Shown here: piece after piece, positions 5,683 through 12,166 of the stretch
Position numbering within the stretch: the stretch's first letter is position 1
Layout: every line of letters starts with the position of its first letter
IMG/VR virus record: IMGVR_UViG_3300035138_000093
Span: 1 to 28,889 of that record
Direction: 5' to 3' (one strand)
Length of the DNA stretch: 28,889 bases
DNA from: a virus
Made by a program: the position numbers and the translations under genes
Notes under the pieces: generated by a model
The model's database searches: none
What the model was told of the DNA's origin: nothing
Seen by the model: only the letters and a program-made list of their open reading frames with translations

Positions 5683-5872
5683 GTATTTCTAGTGATTAAC
5701 ATTTTTTACTTATGGTATCCATGACAGGAATATTGGGATTTAGTGTTTACTTGAATTTATTACTATTTAGGATTTATAATGTTTTAGAATGATTTATCAA
5801 AAAAATTCATTGGGGTTTATAATGACATATTAATCTATTTAAAGTTGTTCATGAAATAATAATTTCTATATT

Positions 5873-5919
5873 ATTAATACTAAAAAAGAGCTTTTATAAG
5901 GCTCTTTTTTAGTATTAAT
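5873..5919. terminator. Bidirectional terminator, 19-bp perfect inverted repeat
   Basis: Arms 5873-5891 and 5901-5919 are perfectly complementary, with GAGC/GCTC at the centre flanked by A6 and T6, so it can stop transcripts from either side. Confidence 0.8.
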
Positions 5920-5948
5920 TTGACATTTTTTCTAAAAAATGATAATAT
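5920..5948 (+). promoter_or_regulatory. Strong sigma70-type promoter
   Basis: Consensus TTGACA (5920-5925), 17-nt spacer, TAATAT (5943-5948). Start near 5955, with no terminator before the small terminase gene, so it can feed the late operon. Confidence 0.75.
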
Positions 5949-6094
5949 AAATACGGTCGATGAGGGGGCTTTTGTCATTCCCCGAAATAACTAGAAATTA
6001 ACTAGTTAATTAATTTTTTAAATTTTTGAATATTTTATGAATTATCAAAGCACTACAATTGTTAGTTATTATATTTATTAAAGACACAAAAAAG

Positions 6095-6164
6095 TTAATA
6101 TGAAGAACTAAGTTTCAAGATTTGTAAAAAAATTAATATGAAGGACTAAGTTTCAAGATTTGTA
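6095..6164. repeat. 38-bp tandem repeat, two units
   Basis: The 32-bp core at 6095-6126 recurs at 6133-6164 with one difference (GAAGAAC versus GAAGGAC); the flanking A-rich spacer completes a 38-bp period. It lies between two promoters of the late operon. No gene is seen in 5955-6190. Confidence 0.8.
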
Positions 6165-6193
6165 GAATAAACTATAATAAAACAAAAGTAAAG

Positions 6194-6222
6194 TTGTCAA
6201 AAAACAAAAGAAGTGATAAAAT
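6194..6222 (+). promoter_or_regulatory. Promoter of the late operon
   Basis: TTGTCA (6194-6199), 17-nt spacer, TAAAAT (6217-6222). Start near 6230, about 10 nt before a GC-rich hairpin and some 315 nt before the small terminase gene. Confidence 0.7.
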
Positions 6223-6240
6223 ATACATAGGAGTTTAAGC

Positions 6241-6279
6241 GGCCGGGGTAGTTTGTAAATAAGTAAATATATCCCGGCC
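6241..6279 (+). promoter_or_regulatory. GC-rich hairpin at the 5' end of the late leader
   Basis: Ten-bp stem GGCCGGGGTA/TATCCCGGCC (one G-T pair) with a 19-nt AT-rich loop. No T-run follows, so it is not a terminator. Its place near the transcript start suggests mRNA protection or an RNA signal. Confidence 0.7.
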
Positions 6280-6302
6280 TTAGTGATATAGGTTTAAAGA
6301 GT

Positions 6303-6348
6303 CTTTTGTAAGTATCTTTTTGGTTTGTCGACCGATTACTTACAAAGG
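6303..6348 (+). promoter_or_regulatory. Long stem-loop in the late leader
   Basis: A 12-bp stem (6303-6314 with 6337-6348, two T-G or G-T pairs at the base) with an inner GGT/ACC stem (6322-6324 with 6331-6333). Confidence 0.65.
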
Positions 6349-6358
6349 GCCATTTCAC

Positions 6359-6448
6359 GGCTGGGTAGTTCAACTGGTAGAACGTCCAAGTAACTTTGTA
6401 TTTCTATACAAGGTCTTGATGTAGGGGGTTCGAGTCCTCCTCTGGCCT
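6359..6448 (+). ncRNA. tRNA-like structure with abnormal anticodon arm
   Basis: Acceptor GGCTGGG/TCTGGCC (7 bp with G-T pairs), canonical D-arm GTTC/GAAC around AACTGGTA, and T-arm GGGGG/CCTCC with loop TTCGAGT all have normal tRNA spacing. Between D- and T-arms there are about 17 extra nt: instead of a 5-bp stem and 7-nt loop there is a long imperfect arm (6384-6390 with 6415-6420, then an 8-bp stem 6394-6401 with 6406-6413 capped by TTCT). No usable anticodon loop is seen. It sits in the late-operon leader and may act as a processing or regulatory element and not as a decoder. Confidence 0.5.
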
Positions 6449-6506
6449 AATAAAAAAGCTCGTGTTTATGTTTAAAATCAAAGCTAATGTATGATCATAA
6501 GCACTA

Positions 6507-6530
6507 TATAGGGCTCAGAAGAGCCCTATA
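6507..6530 (+). promoter_or_regulatory. Hairpin just upstream of the small terminase ribosome site
   Basis: Perfect 10-bp stem TATAGGGCTC/GAGCCCTATA with an AGAA tetraloop. The ribosome site (AAGGAA, 6533-6538) follows unpaired. Confidence 0.75.
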
Positions 6531-6546
6531 ATAAGGAAGTGATAGT

Positions 6547-7041
6547 ATGGATAATAAGTATGAATTATACAAAGTATCCGAAGTTACTTACGAAGACTGT
6601 ATAAAGCCTTTTCTAGATGATTTAATCCAGTTACGAATACAAGGGTTGTCTCCCTTGGAAATATGCCAATTTTTATCAGATAAAAACAAAATACAAATAC
6701 CAGTTTTCTTACTGTTTGTATATATAGAGAAGTATCCTGACCTTTATGAGGCATGGTATGCTTCTAATTTAATGAGAGTGCATGAGTTAGAAGAAACAGC
6801 TTATAGGATAGCTAAAGGTTATAGCTATGATACTTCTGAGGATATCTACCAGAAGAATAAAGATACTGGTGAGAATGAGTTAGTAGGTACAAAAGTTAAT
6901 CACAGCTATGTAAGGCCTGATGCGAAGATGGTATTAGAGGTGCTTAAGGTACTTCATGGTAATAGGTGGTCTGGAAAGAATACTGATGACCGTAAAATTA
7001 TAGTAGAATTTCCAAAGGACCTGGACGAATTTGCAGGTTGA
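6547..7041 (+). CDS. terS: Terminase small subunit
   Basis: DNA-recognition subunit of the packaging motor, expected to bind the packaging site and recruit the large terminase to the portal. The 164-aa protein has a helical N-terminal half, consistent with a helix-turn-helix (about residues 25-60), then the motif-like stretch LEETAYRIAKGYSYDTSED and a C-terminal MVLEVLKVLHGNRWSGK segment as in small terminases of Gram-positive phages. The ATG at 6547 has an AAGGAA site at 6533-6538. Position first in the late operon and one gene before the large subunit supports the call. It is not overlapped with the next gene: 480 nt of structured non-coding sequence intervene. Confidence 0.75.
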   Translation: MDNKYELYKVSEVTYEDCIKPFLDDLIQLRIQGLSPLEICQFLSDKNKIQIPVFLLFVYIEKYPDLYEAWYASNLMRVHELEETAYRIAKGYSYDTSEDIYQKNKDTGENELVGTKVNHSYVRPDAKMVLEVLKVLHGNRWSGKNTDDRKIIVEFPKDLDEFAG

Positions 7042-7051
7042 CTAAGTCTAA

Positions 7052-7207
7052 CTACTTGTGTTAATATTTTGTTTGGAAGAAGCAATTGACCCTAATTTTT
7101 TCAGAATAATTAAAAACTCAGGGATATAACTTGTTGTTATTTCAGGAAAATTAACATTAACAAGTAGTATAGTATAAAACAGTCAAGCGGTTTAGGGTCA
7201 AACCGCT
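7052..7207 (+). ncRNA. Pseudoknot-like structured RNA between the terminase genes
   Basis: CTACTTG-TTAAT (7052-7065) is complementary to ATTAACAAGTAG (7156-7167) apart from a 2-nt bulge. TTGACCCTAA (7086-7095) is fully complementary to TTAGGGTCAA (7192-7201), giving interleaved A-B-A'-B' pairing. The last segment also sits in an 8-bp hairpin AGCGGTTT/AAACCGCT (7186-7193 with 7200-7207), so pairing with the upstream partner may be a loop contact or an alternative fold. A small hairpin ATAAC/GTTAT lies inside. No gene is seen in 7042-7430. Confidence 0.45.
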
Positions 7208-7262
7208 GTTAAACAATTTTAAGATAAGAGGGAAGTTTGATGAAATATTTTTAAAAAAAACA

Positions 7263-7291
7263 TTTACAAACAAAAGATAAAGTAATATAAT
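7263..7291 (+). promoter_or_regulatory. Promoter between the terminase genes
   Basis: TTTACA (7263-7268), 17-nt spacer, consensus TATAAT (7286-7291). Start near 7298. Confidence 0.75.
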
Positions 7292-7297
7292 GTAGTA

Positions 7298-7411
7298 GAA
7301 TAGAAAAGCCATAATAAACATTAATAAGCATTAAGTTTGAGGTTAAACCCTCTAGTATTCTTTAAACATCATATAAAATAAGCAAAAAACTCCTATCAAG
7401 GGAGTTTTTTT
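7298..7411 (+). ncRNA. Candidate small RNA of about 110 nt or attenuated leader
   Basis: The stretch is bounded by a consensus promoter and a strong terminator and has no gene. It contains a short GAGG/CCTC hairpin (near 7337-7350). It could be an independent small RNA, or the attenuated leader of the genes from 7431 on. Confidence 0.45.
7384..7411 (+). terminator. Rho-independent terminator before large terminase
   Basis: Ten-bp stem AAAAAACTCC/GGAGTTTTTT with a 7-nt loop; the T-run continues to 7411. It would cut off the rest of the late operon unless read through. Confidence 0.8.
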
Positions 7412-7430
7412 GGCTTTTAGGAGTGGTATT

Positions 7431-7517
7431 ATGAAAAAAGTAAGATATAGGAAAAGATATACTTCTTCAGGGCTAATAAAATACATTTGGAAAATTTTAT
7501 GGAGAAAGAGACGTTGA
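7431..7517 (+). CDS. Small basic peptide (28 aa) upstream of large terminase
   Basis: ATG at 7431 with a good AGGAGTGG site (7419-7426). It encodes a lysine/arginine-rich peptide with a central hydrophobic LIKYIWKILW stretch and ends at TGA 7515-7517, six nt before the start of the large terminase. It may be a real membrane-active or nucleic-acid-binding peptide, or a leader peptide whose translation opens the terminase start. No homologue recognised. Confidence 0.45.
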   Translation: MKKVRYRKRYTSSGLIKYIWKILWRKRR

Positions 7518-7522
7518 TGTAG

Positions 7523-8893
7523 TTGATATTCCGCTTAGACGGAGTAATACAGCCTAAGCAACGTTTGTTTTTTCTTGCGCGGACTAAATACATAGCTTAT
7601 GGAGGTGCTAGAGGTGGTGGCAAGTCATGGGCAATGCGAACTAAGTTTGTATTATTAGCACTTAAGTTCACAAAGCTTAAGATACTTCTTCTCAGAAGGA
7701 CCTTTCCAGAGCTAGAAGCGAATCATATAGCTCCTTTATTATCACTTCTTGAGGGAGTAGCCCAGTATGTAGTATCCAAAAAACAATTTGTATTTCCGAA
7801 TGGAAGTTTTATAAAACTTGGATATTGCAAGAACGAAAAAGATGCTTATCAATATCAAGGGCATGAATATGATGTCATTGGTTTTGAAGAAGCAACCTTA
7901 TTTACTGAAAAACAACTCGATTTTATAAAAACATGTCTGAGAAATGTTAGGACTGATTTTAGTCCACGAATCTACTATACATGTAACCCAGGTGGGGTAG
8001 GGCACTATTATATAAAAAGGTTATTTATAGATAGGGATTTTACTGAGGATGAAGATCCGAGTGATTATACCTTTATTCCTGCATCTATTTATGATAATCA
8101 AGTGCTACTTACTCGTGATCCATCATATATGAAAGTTCTTAATTCTATGCCAGAAGAGCTTAGAAGAGCTCATAGGGATGGTGACTGGGACGCTTTATCA
8201 GGGCAATATTTCCGAGAATTTAGAAGGGAAATGCATGTGATAGAGCCTTTTGATATACCTAAGGAATGGTTTAGATATGTAACAATAGACTATGGTCTGG
8301 ATTGTCTAGCTGCTTATTGGATAGCAGTTGACTACATGGGTTTATGTTATGTATACAGAGAGATACATGAAGAAGGTCTTATAATTTCTAATGCAGCTCA
8401 ATTAGTTTTGGATAATTGCAGAGGTGAAATGATAGACCAATTTTTTATACCTCCAGACATGAAGTCATCAAGACAGGAAACTGGTAAATCAGCATATCAG
8501 TTATTTATAGAAAATGGTATAACTGGTGTAATAGCTAAGAATCAGAGAGTTGATGGCTGGTTGTGCATGAAAGAGTATTTAAAGCCAAAGAAGAATGGTG
8601 AGATGCTTGTACCAACACTTAGATTTTTTAAGACATGTAAGAAGTTAGTCAAGCATATACCATTATTACAGAGGGATGATAAAGACCCTAATGATGTAGC
8701 TCAAGAACCGCATGAGTTTACACATGGTCCAGATGCTATAAGGTATTTCTGTTCTTCATGGATATCAACTCCGGAGTATGACAGGGAGTATATATCAGGT
8801 ACTTATTATTATGGAGAGTTAAGAATGAAAGGGTATTCAATTATGGAGATAAGGAAATTAGAGCTTGATGGGCATATAAGGGTAATATATTAA
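7523..8893 (+). CDS. terL: Terminase large subunit (ATPase-nuclease)
   Basis: Motor that pumps DNA into the capsid and cuts the concatemer. The 456-aa protein has a Walker A GGARGGGKS (residues 27-35), Walker B ending in VIGFEE (118-123), coupling motif TCNPGG (153-158), and a C-terminal RNase H-like nuclease starting at TIDYGLD (about 250) with a late aspartate in HGPDAIRYF near the C-terminus. The start is an inferred TTG: an in-frame TAG ends at 7522 and no ATG lies before Walker A. An ATG immediately followed by that TAG overlaps the previous peptide's stop (TGATG), so translation is probably coupled. Length is normal for the family. Confidence 0.95.
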   Translation: MIFRLDGVIQPKQRLFFLARTKYIAYGGARGGGKSWAMRTKFVLLALKFTKLKILLLRRTFPELEANHIAPLLSLLEGVAQYVVSKKQFVFPNGSFIKLGYCKNEKDAYQYQGHEYDVIGFEEATLFTEKQLDFIKTCLRNVRTDFSPRIYYTCNPGGVGHYYIKRLFIDRDFTEDEDPSDYTFIPASIYDNQVLLTRDPSYMKVLNSMPEELRRAHRDGDWDALSGQYFREFRREMHVIEPFDIPKEWFRYVTIDYGLDCLAAYWIAVDYMGLCYVYREIHEEGLIISNAAQLVLDNCRGEMIDQFFIPPDMKSSRQETGKSAYQLFIENGITGVIAKNQRVDGWLCMKEYLKPKKNGEMLVPTLRFFKTCKKLVKHIPLLQRDDKDPNDVAQEPHEFTHGPDAIRYFCSSWISTPEYDREYISGTYYYGELRMKGYSIMEIRKLELDGHIRVIY

Positions 8894-8907
8894 AGGAGGT
8901 AGGACCT

Positions 8908-9936
8908 ATGAGTCCAAAGTATAAGCTGTTATTGTTAGACAAGCCACATGATGAAGTAATGAAAAACTACGAAGATTCTTTTGACATAGTCAATTGGTTT
9001 GAACAAAATAGTGTAGAAGTAATATATACACATCTCACAAAAATAGCATGGGATAAGTATCCTAATCTTAAGTGCGTTCTGTGTCCTGTAACTTCTGTTA
9101 ATCATCTAGAACCTATACCAGAAAAAATAAAAGTTATATATCTTAGGGATAAGCAAGTATTATATGACTCAGTATGGTCTACTGCTGAATGGACTGTTAC
9201 GGCTATGCTTAATCTTATGAGAGCTAATAGAGATGAGCTTACAAGAAAAAAGGTAGGCTTTATTGGATATGGCCGGGTTGGTCAGCAGGTAGCTAATCTC
9301 TTAAAAGGCTTTGACTGCGATATTATGTATATGGATGAGTGTTATCCGATATACAATAATAACAGTATAATACAGGCTAAAGAGACTTTAGCAGATAGTA
9401 TTTATAGTCATGCTGATATTATAACAGTTCATCTATCAGAAAATAATAATACTAAAGGTTTAGTAGGTGCAGAAGCTTTTCAGAAAATGGGTTGGAGAGA
9501 AAACTTGCCTTACTTTATAAACTCATCGAGGTCAAGCATAGTAGATGCTAATAGTCTTATACTTGCTTTAACAACTAACACACTAAAAGGCTGTGCTTTA
9601 GATGTTATAGACACTTATGACTATGTTCAGAAGAAGCAACTCTATGAGCTCAGGTCAGAGATGGGTAATAGGCTAATAATAACACCACATATAGCGGGTA
9701 ATTGTGATAACTCAAGGGTATTTACGGATACGCATGTACTAACAAGATTTTTTGATGAGTTAACATTGTTTGAGACTAAGTTAGAGATAGAAGGGCTCAA
9801 ACAATGTTATAGTTATAATTGTTCAATATGCAATAAAGTTATTGTAACAGAAGAAGAACTTCCAGAAGATATTAAAGTAATATGTAATACTTGTTTTGAG
9901 TTAGAAGATAATAAAAAATGGGAGGGGTTTAAATGA
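8908..9936 (+). CDS. D-2-hydroxyacid dehydrogenase with C-terminal zinc ribbon
   Basis: NAD-dependent oxidoreductase of the PGDH/D-2-hydroxyacid dehydrogenase family (342 aa). Seen: NAD-binding GYGRVG (residues 120-125), catalytic Arg208 in INSSRSSIVD, and His261 in TPHIAG. The usual catalytic Glu of LDVFE is Asp235 (LDVIDT). Beyond the normal end a short domain carries Cys305-x2-Cys308 and Cys326-x2-Cys329, a zinc ribbon not typical of the family. Excellent ribosome site (AAAGGAGG) 15 nt after large terminase. The end overlaps the next gene by 4 nt. Such dehydrogenases occur near NeuA/NeuB genes in some bacterial surface-sugar clusters, so it probably supplies or alters the sugar made by the genes that follow. 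Confidence 0.8.
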   Translation: MSPKYKLLLLDKPHDEVMKNYEDSFDIVNWFEQNSVEVIYTHLTKIAWDKYPNLKCVLCPVTSVNHLEPIPEKIKVIYLRDKQVLYDSVWSTAEWTVTAMLNLMRANRDELTRKKVGFIGYGRVGQQVANLLKGFDCDIMYMDECYPIYNNNSIIQAKETLADSIYSHADIITVHLSENNNTKGLVGAEAFQKMGWRENLPYFINSSRSSIVDANSLILALTTNTLKGCALDVIDTYDYVQKKQLYELRSEMGNRLIITPHIAGNCDNSRVFTDTHVLTRFFDELTLFETKLEIEGLKQCYSYNCSICNKVIVTEEELPEDIKVICNTCFELEDNKKWEGFK

Positions 9937-10166
9937 AAAGTCCTTGGAGTGAAAAAGTTACACCTATAGGTGCTAAAAGTCAAAGTGAACCTGAATTTTT
10001 TATTATGCAGGTTAAAGTGTTTAGAATGGAAGACTATAAAAGCACTGAGGCTTTTGAAAGAGATATAAATAATTTCATTTATAAGAAGCAAAAGGAACAC
10101 AAGCCAAACCAGATAACTTCTATGCCAGGTGAGGTACATATTCTATATGGAAGTGATTTGTCATGA
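9933..10166 (+). CDS. Small hypothetical protein (77 aa)
   Basis: Unrecognised. ATGA overlap with the dehydrogenase stop, ribosome site GGGAGGGG just upstream, and a 4-nt overlap with the NeuB-like gene show that it belongs to the sugar operon. The sequence is hydrophilic with a possible helix (residues 30-55: EDYKSTEAFERDINNF) and no cysteines, signal or membrane span. It could be a subunit or modulator of one of the neighbouring enzymes, but there is no direct evidence. Confidence 0.7.
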   Translation: MKSPWSEKVTPIGAKSQSEPEFFIMQVKVFRMEDYKSTEAFERDINNFIYKKQKEHKPNQITSMPGEVHILYGSDLS

Positions 10167-10903
10167 AATTTATAGCTGATGCATGTTGTAATCACTTAGG
10201 TAATAAAATGATTATAAGTCGTATGATTAAGTTAGCTAGTGCGGCTAATATGGATTATATAAAGTTTCAGCTATATGACCATAAAAAGCTTAATCAAAGT
10301 TATAGTAAGCATGATGATGAGTATAAGGAATTCTTAAGAACATGCGAAATTAGCTTGGGCACATTAAGTTATATAATACTTAAATGTAGCAAAGCTAATA
10401 TAACACCTATGTTTACTATTTTTACTCCTGATAGATTAGAAATGATTAAACAATTTCCAATAAAATTCCCACTTAAAATAGCATCTTGTGATGCTAATAA
10501 GCCATGGGTTGAAGATGTTGTTAAATTTAATAAAGGTGAGATGGTTGTAATATCATTAGGCATGAGTAGTTATGAAGAAAAGCAAAAGTTATTTAAAAAG
10601 TATGAAATAAATCCAGATGTTAGGTTTTTAAGCTGTTTGTCGCAATATCCTTGTTATCCTGGGGATATAGACTGGGATGAAGTTAAAAAACTTAATGGGT
10701 TTTCATGTCATACTAAGGATTTAGCTGTATTTAGAAAACTTATTCAAAGAGGAATAGATTTGGTAGAATTTCATTATACATTAAGCAGGAATCTTCCAGG
10801 TAAAGACCATAGTTTTTCCCTGGACTATGAAGATTTATGTTATATAAATAATATGAGAGGAGCTGTAGAGGATGAGCAGCGATATAAAAATAGGTTCGTC
10901 TAA
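10163..10903 (+). CDS. neuB: NeuB-type N-acetylneuraminate (nonulosonate) synthase, barrel domain only
   Basis: Family reaction: condensation of an N-acetyl hexosamine such as ManNAc with phosphoenolpyruvate to a nine-carbon 2-keto sugar acid. The 246-aa protein covers the TIM barrel: Asn10-His11, Lys34 in IKFQ, Lys105 in LKIASC, the STGM-like SLGM (131-134), His183 in FSCHT, Glu202 and His204 in VEFHYT, and SRNLPGKDH (208-216). The glutamate of the first motif (AExGxNH) is Asp6. The C-terminal antifreeze-like (SAF) domain of about 60-70 residues, which in the family supplies an arginine to the neighbouring subunit's active site, is absent. The gene overlaps the next one by 32 nt, so its 3' end is not a sequencing edge. 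Confidence 0.85.
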   Translation: MKFIADACCNHLGNKMIISRMIKLASAANMDYIKFQLYDHKKLNQSYSKHDDEYKEFLRTCEISLGTLSYIILKCSKANITPMFTIFTPDRLEMIKQFPIKFPLKIASCDANKPWVEDVVKFNKGEMVVISLGMSSYEEKQKLFKKYEINPDVRFLSCLSQYPCYPGDIDWDEVKKLNGFSCHTKDLAVFRKLIQRGIDLVEFHYTLSRNLPGKDHSFSLDYEDLCYINNMRGAVEDEQRYKNRFV

Positions 10904-12149
10904 TTTAACACCAAAAGATAAGTACAGTCTTTTTAAAGAGATAACACCAACTAAAGAAATAGTAAGAGAAGTTAAAGAGAAAGAGAATAAGATATTAAAA
11001 GAAAGGTGCCCTGAATATGTTGAGGAATTAAATAAACTTGTAAGCAAAGATGAGCAATTATTCTTAGATATAGCTAAGTATAAAAAGAATAAAGTTTGCT
11101 GCATAGTTGGATTTGCTCCTAGTTGGAATGAAGCTCCATATGAGAGGAAAGATGTTGACTTTTGGGGCTTGAATGAGCTGTATGGATATCTCAATACTTT
11201 ACCAGAAAAGCCAGATTTTAACCTCTGGTTTGAGGTTCATGATATTAAGAATAGTCCTTCAAAACAGAAACAGTATCACCAGGATTTTCTTAAAACTACA
11301 AATATACCAGTAGTAACTAAGACTCATTATGATGAGTATCCAACTACTATACCTTATCCAGTTGATTATATCATAGATAAAGTAAAAGAAGGGTTCATAA
11401 TAAAAGAGAATACAACAGCTTTTGAGGATTATTCAAACTCTATATCTTGGATGATAGCTCTTGCTATTTATATGGGATATGAAGAAATATATGTATATGG
11501 AGTAGATATGGCTCAGGAAACTGAGTATTTCTTCCAGAGATCCAGCTGTAATTTTTTCATGGGGTTAGCAATTGGGAAAGGTATAAAATTATTAATACCA
11601 GCTTCTTGTAGGTTATGTGCTGGTTCAGGCAATCTTTATGGTTTCAGATCCGATAATGCAGGAAGGTTCAGGACAAAAAAGAAAATTGAAGCCCAGGAAG
11701 AAACAATAGTAAGAGTACATCAAAGGAATCTTGAACTTAAGTTCTACCAGGATAGGGCAAATAAAGAATTTAGTGATAATACTCTTAAAGCAGATTTAGA
11801 TGTAAAAATGATAGAGCAAGAACTTAATCAGGCTAAGACTGCTAAAGTAGTAGCACAAAATTTACTTAGATGTTTTGCCGATATGCCAACAGATTTTAAT
11901 GAAATTAACAAGCAAAAGCCAGGGCTTGTTAATAGGTATCAGATCGAAGTAGAAAATGCTTCAAGGAAGATAGAAGAGTTGAAGAAAGAACTCAAGCAGA
12001 TACAAGATAAACAGTTTAGAAGAGAGCGAGACAATTATGTTGCTAATGGAGTATACAATGATGAAATGGAGATAAACAAAAATCAAATAAATATGCTTAA
12101 AGGTCATGTTGCTGAAAATAATGACTTACTTAATAAAAATCTTGTATGA
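10872..12149 (+). CDS. Rossmann-like protein resembling GT42/DUF115 glycosyltransferases, with coiled coil
   Basis: Putative sugar transferase (425 aa). Residues 76-103 (VCCIVGFAPSW, then WGLNELY) match the nucleotide-sugar-binding start of the GT42 sialyltransferase/DUF115 superfamily in style, and residues 191-212 (SWMIALAIYMGYEEIYVYG) match its second conserved block, where CstII-type enzymes have an SGVYMCAVAIALGYKEIY-like sequence. The C-terminal 150 residues are charged and predicted coiled coil. Related VGFAPS...WGLN proteins of unknown role are known in other phages. Its place between NeuB and NeuC homologues makes transfer of the CMP-activated sugar a reasonable role. The similarity is by eye only. 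Start ATG 10872 has a GAGAGGAG site inside the neuB-like gene. Confidence 0.5.
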   Translation: MSSDIKIGSSNLTPKDKYSLFKEITPTKEIVREVKEKENKILKERCPEYVEELNKLVSKDEQLFLDIAKYKKNKVCCIVGFAPSWNEAPYERKDVDFWGLNELYGYLNTLPEKPDFNLWFEVHDIKNSPSKQKQYHQDFLKTTNIPVVTKTHYDEYPTTIPYPVDYIIDKVKEGFIIKENTTAFEDYSNSISWMIALAIYMGYEEIYVYGVDMAQETEYFFQRSSCNFFMGLAIGKGIKLLIPASCRLCAGSGNLYGFRSDNAGRFRTKKKIEAQEETIVRVHQRNLELKFYQDRANKEFSDNTLKADLDVKMIEQELNQAKTAKVVAQNLLRCFADMPTDFNEINKQKPGLVNRYQIEVENASRKIEELKKELKQIQDKQFRRERDNYVANGVYNDEMEINKNQINMLKGHVAENNDLLNKNLV

Positions 12150-12166
12150 TATAGGTGGTGAGTTCT

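Noticed and set aside
5712-5792. 26-residue hydrophobic peptide that could be a type I toxin
   Set aside because: It lies in a promoter-terminator unit and is hydrophobic, but it has no ribosome site and no visible antisense RNA partner.
6359-6448. Ordinary tRNA gene
   Set aside because: Acceptor, D- and T-arms fit, but the anticodon arm has about 17 extra nt and no 7-nt loop, so it is listed as tRNA-like only.
7517-7522. TAG recoded as an amino acid, extending large terminase upstream to the ATG at 7517
   Set aside because: Several genes, including the major capsid protein and the fibre gene, end in TAG at sensible places and no conserved protein contains an in-frame TAG, so the standard code is in use.
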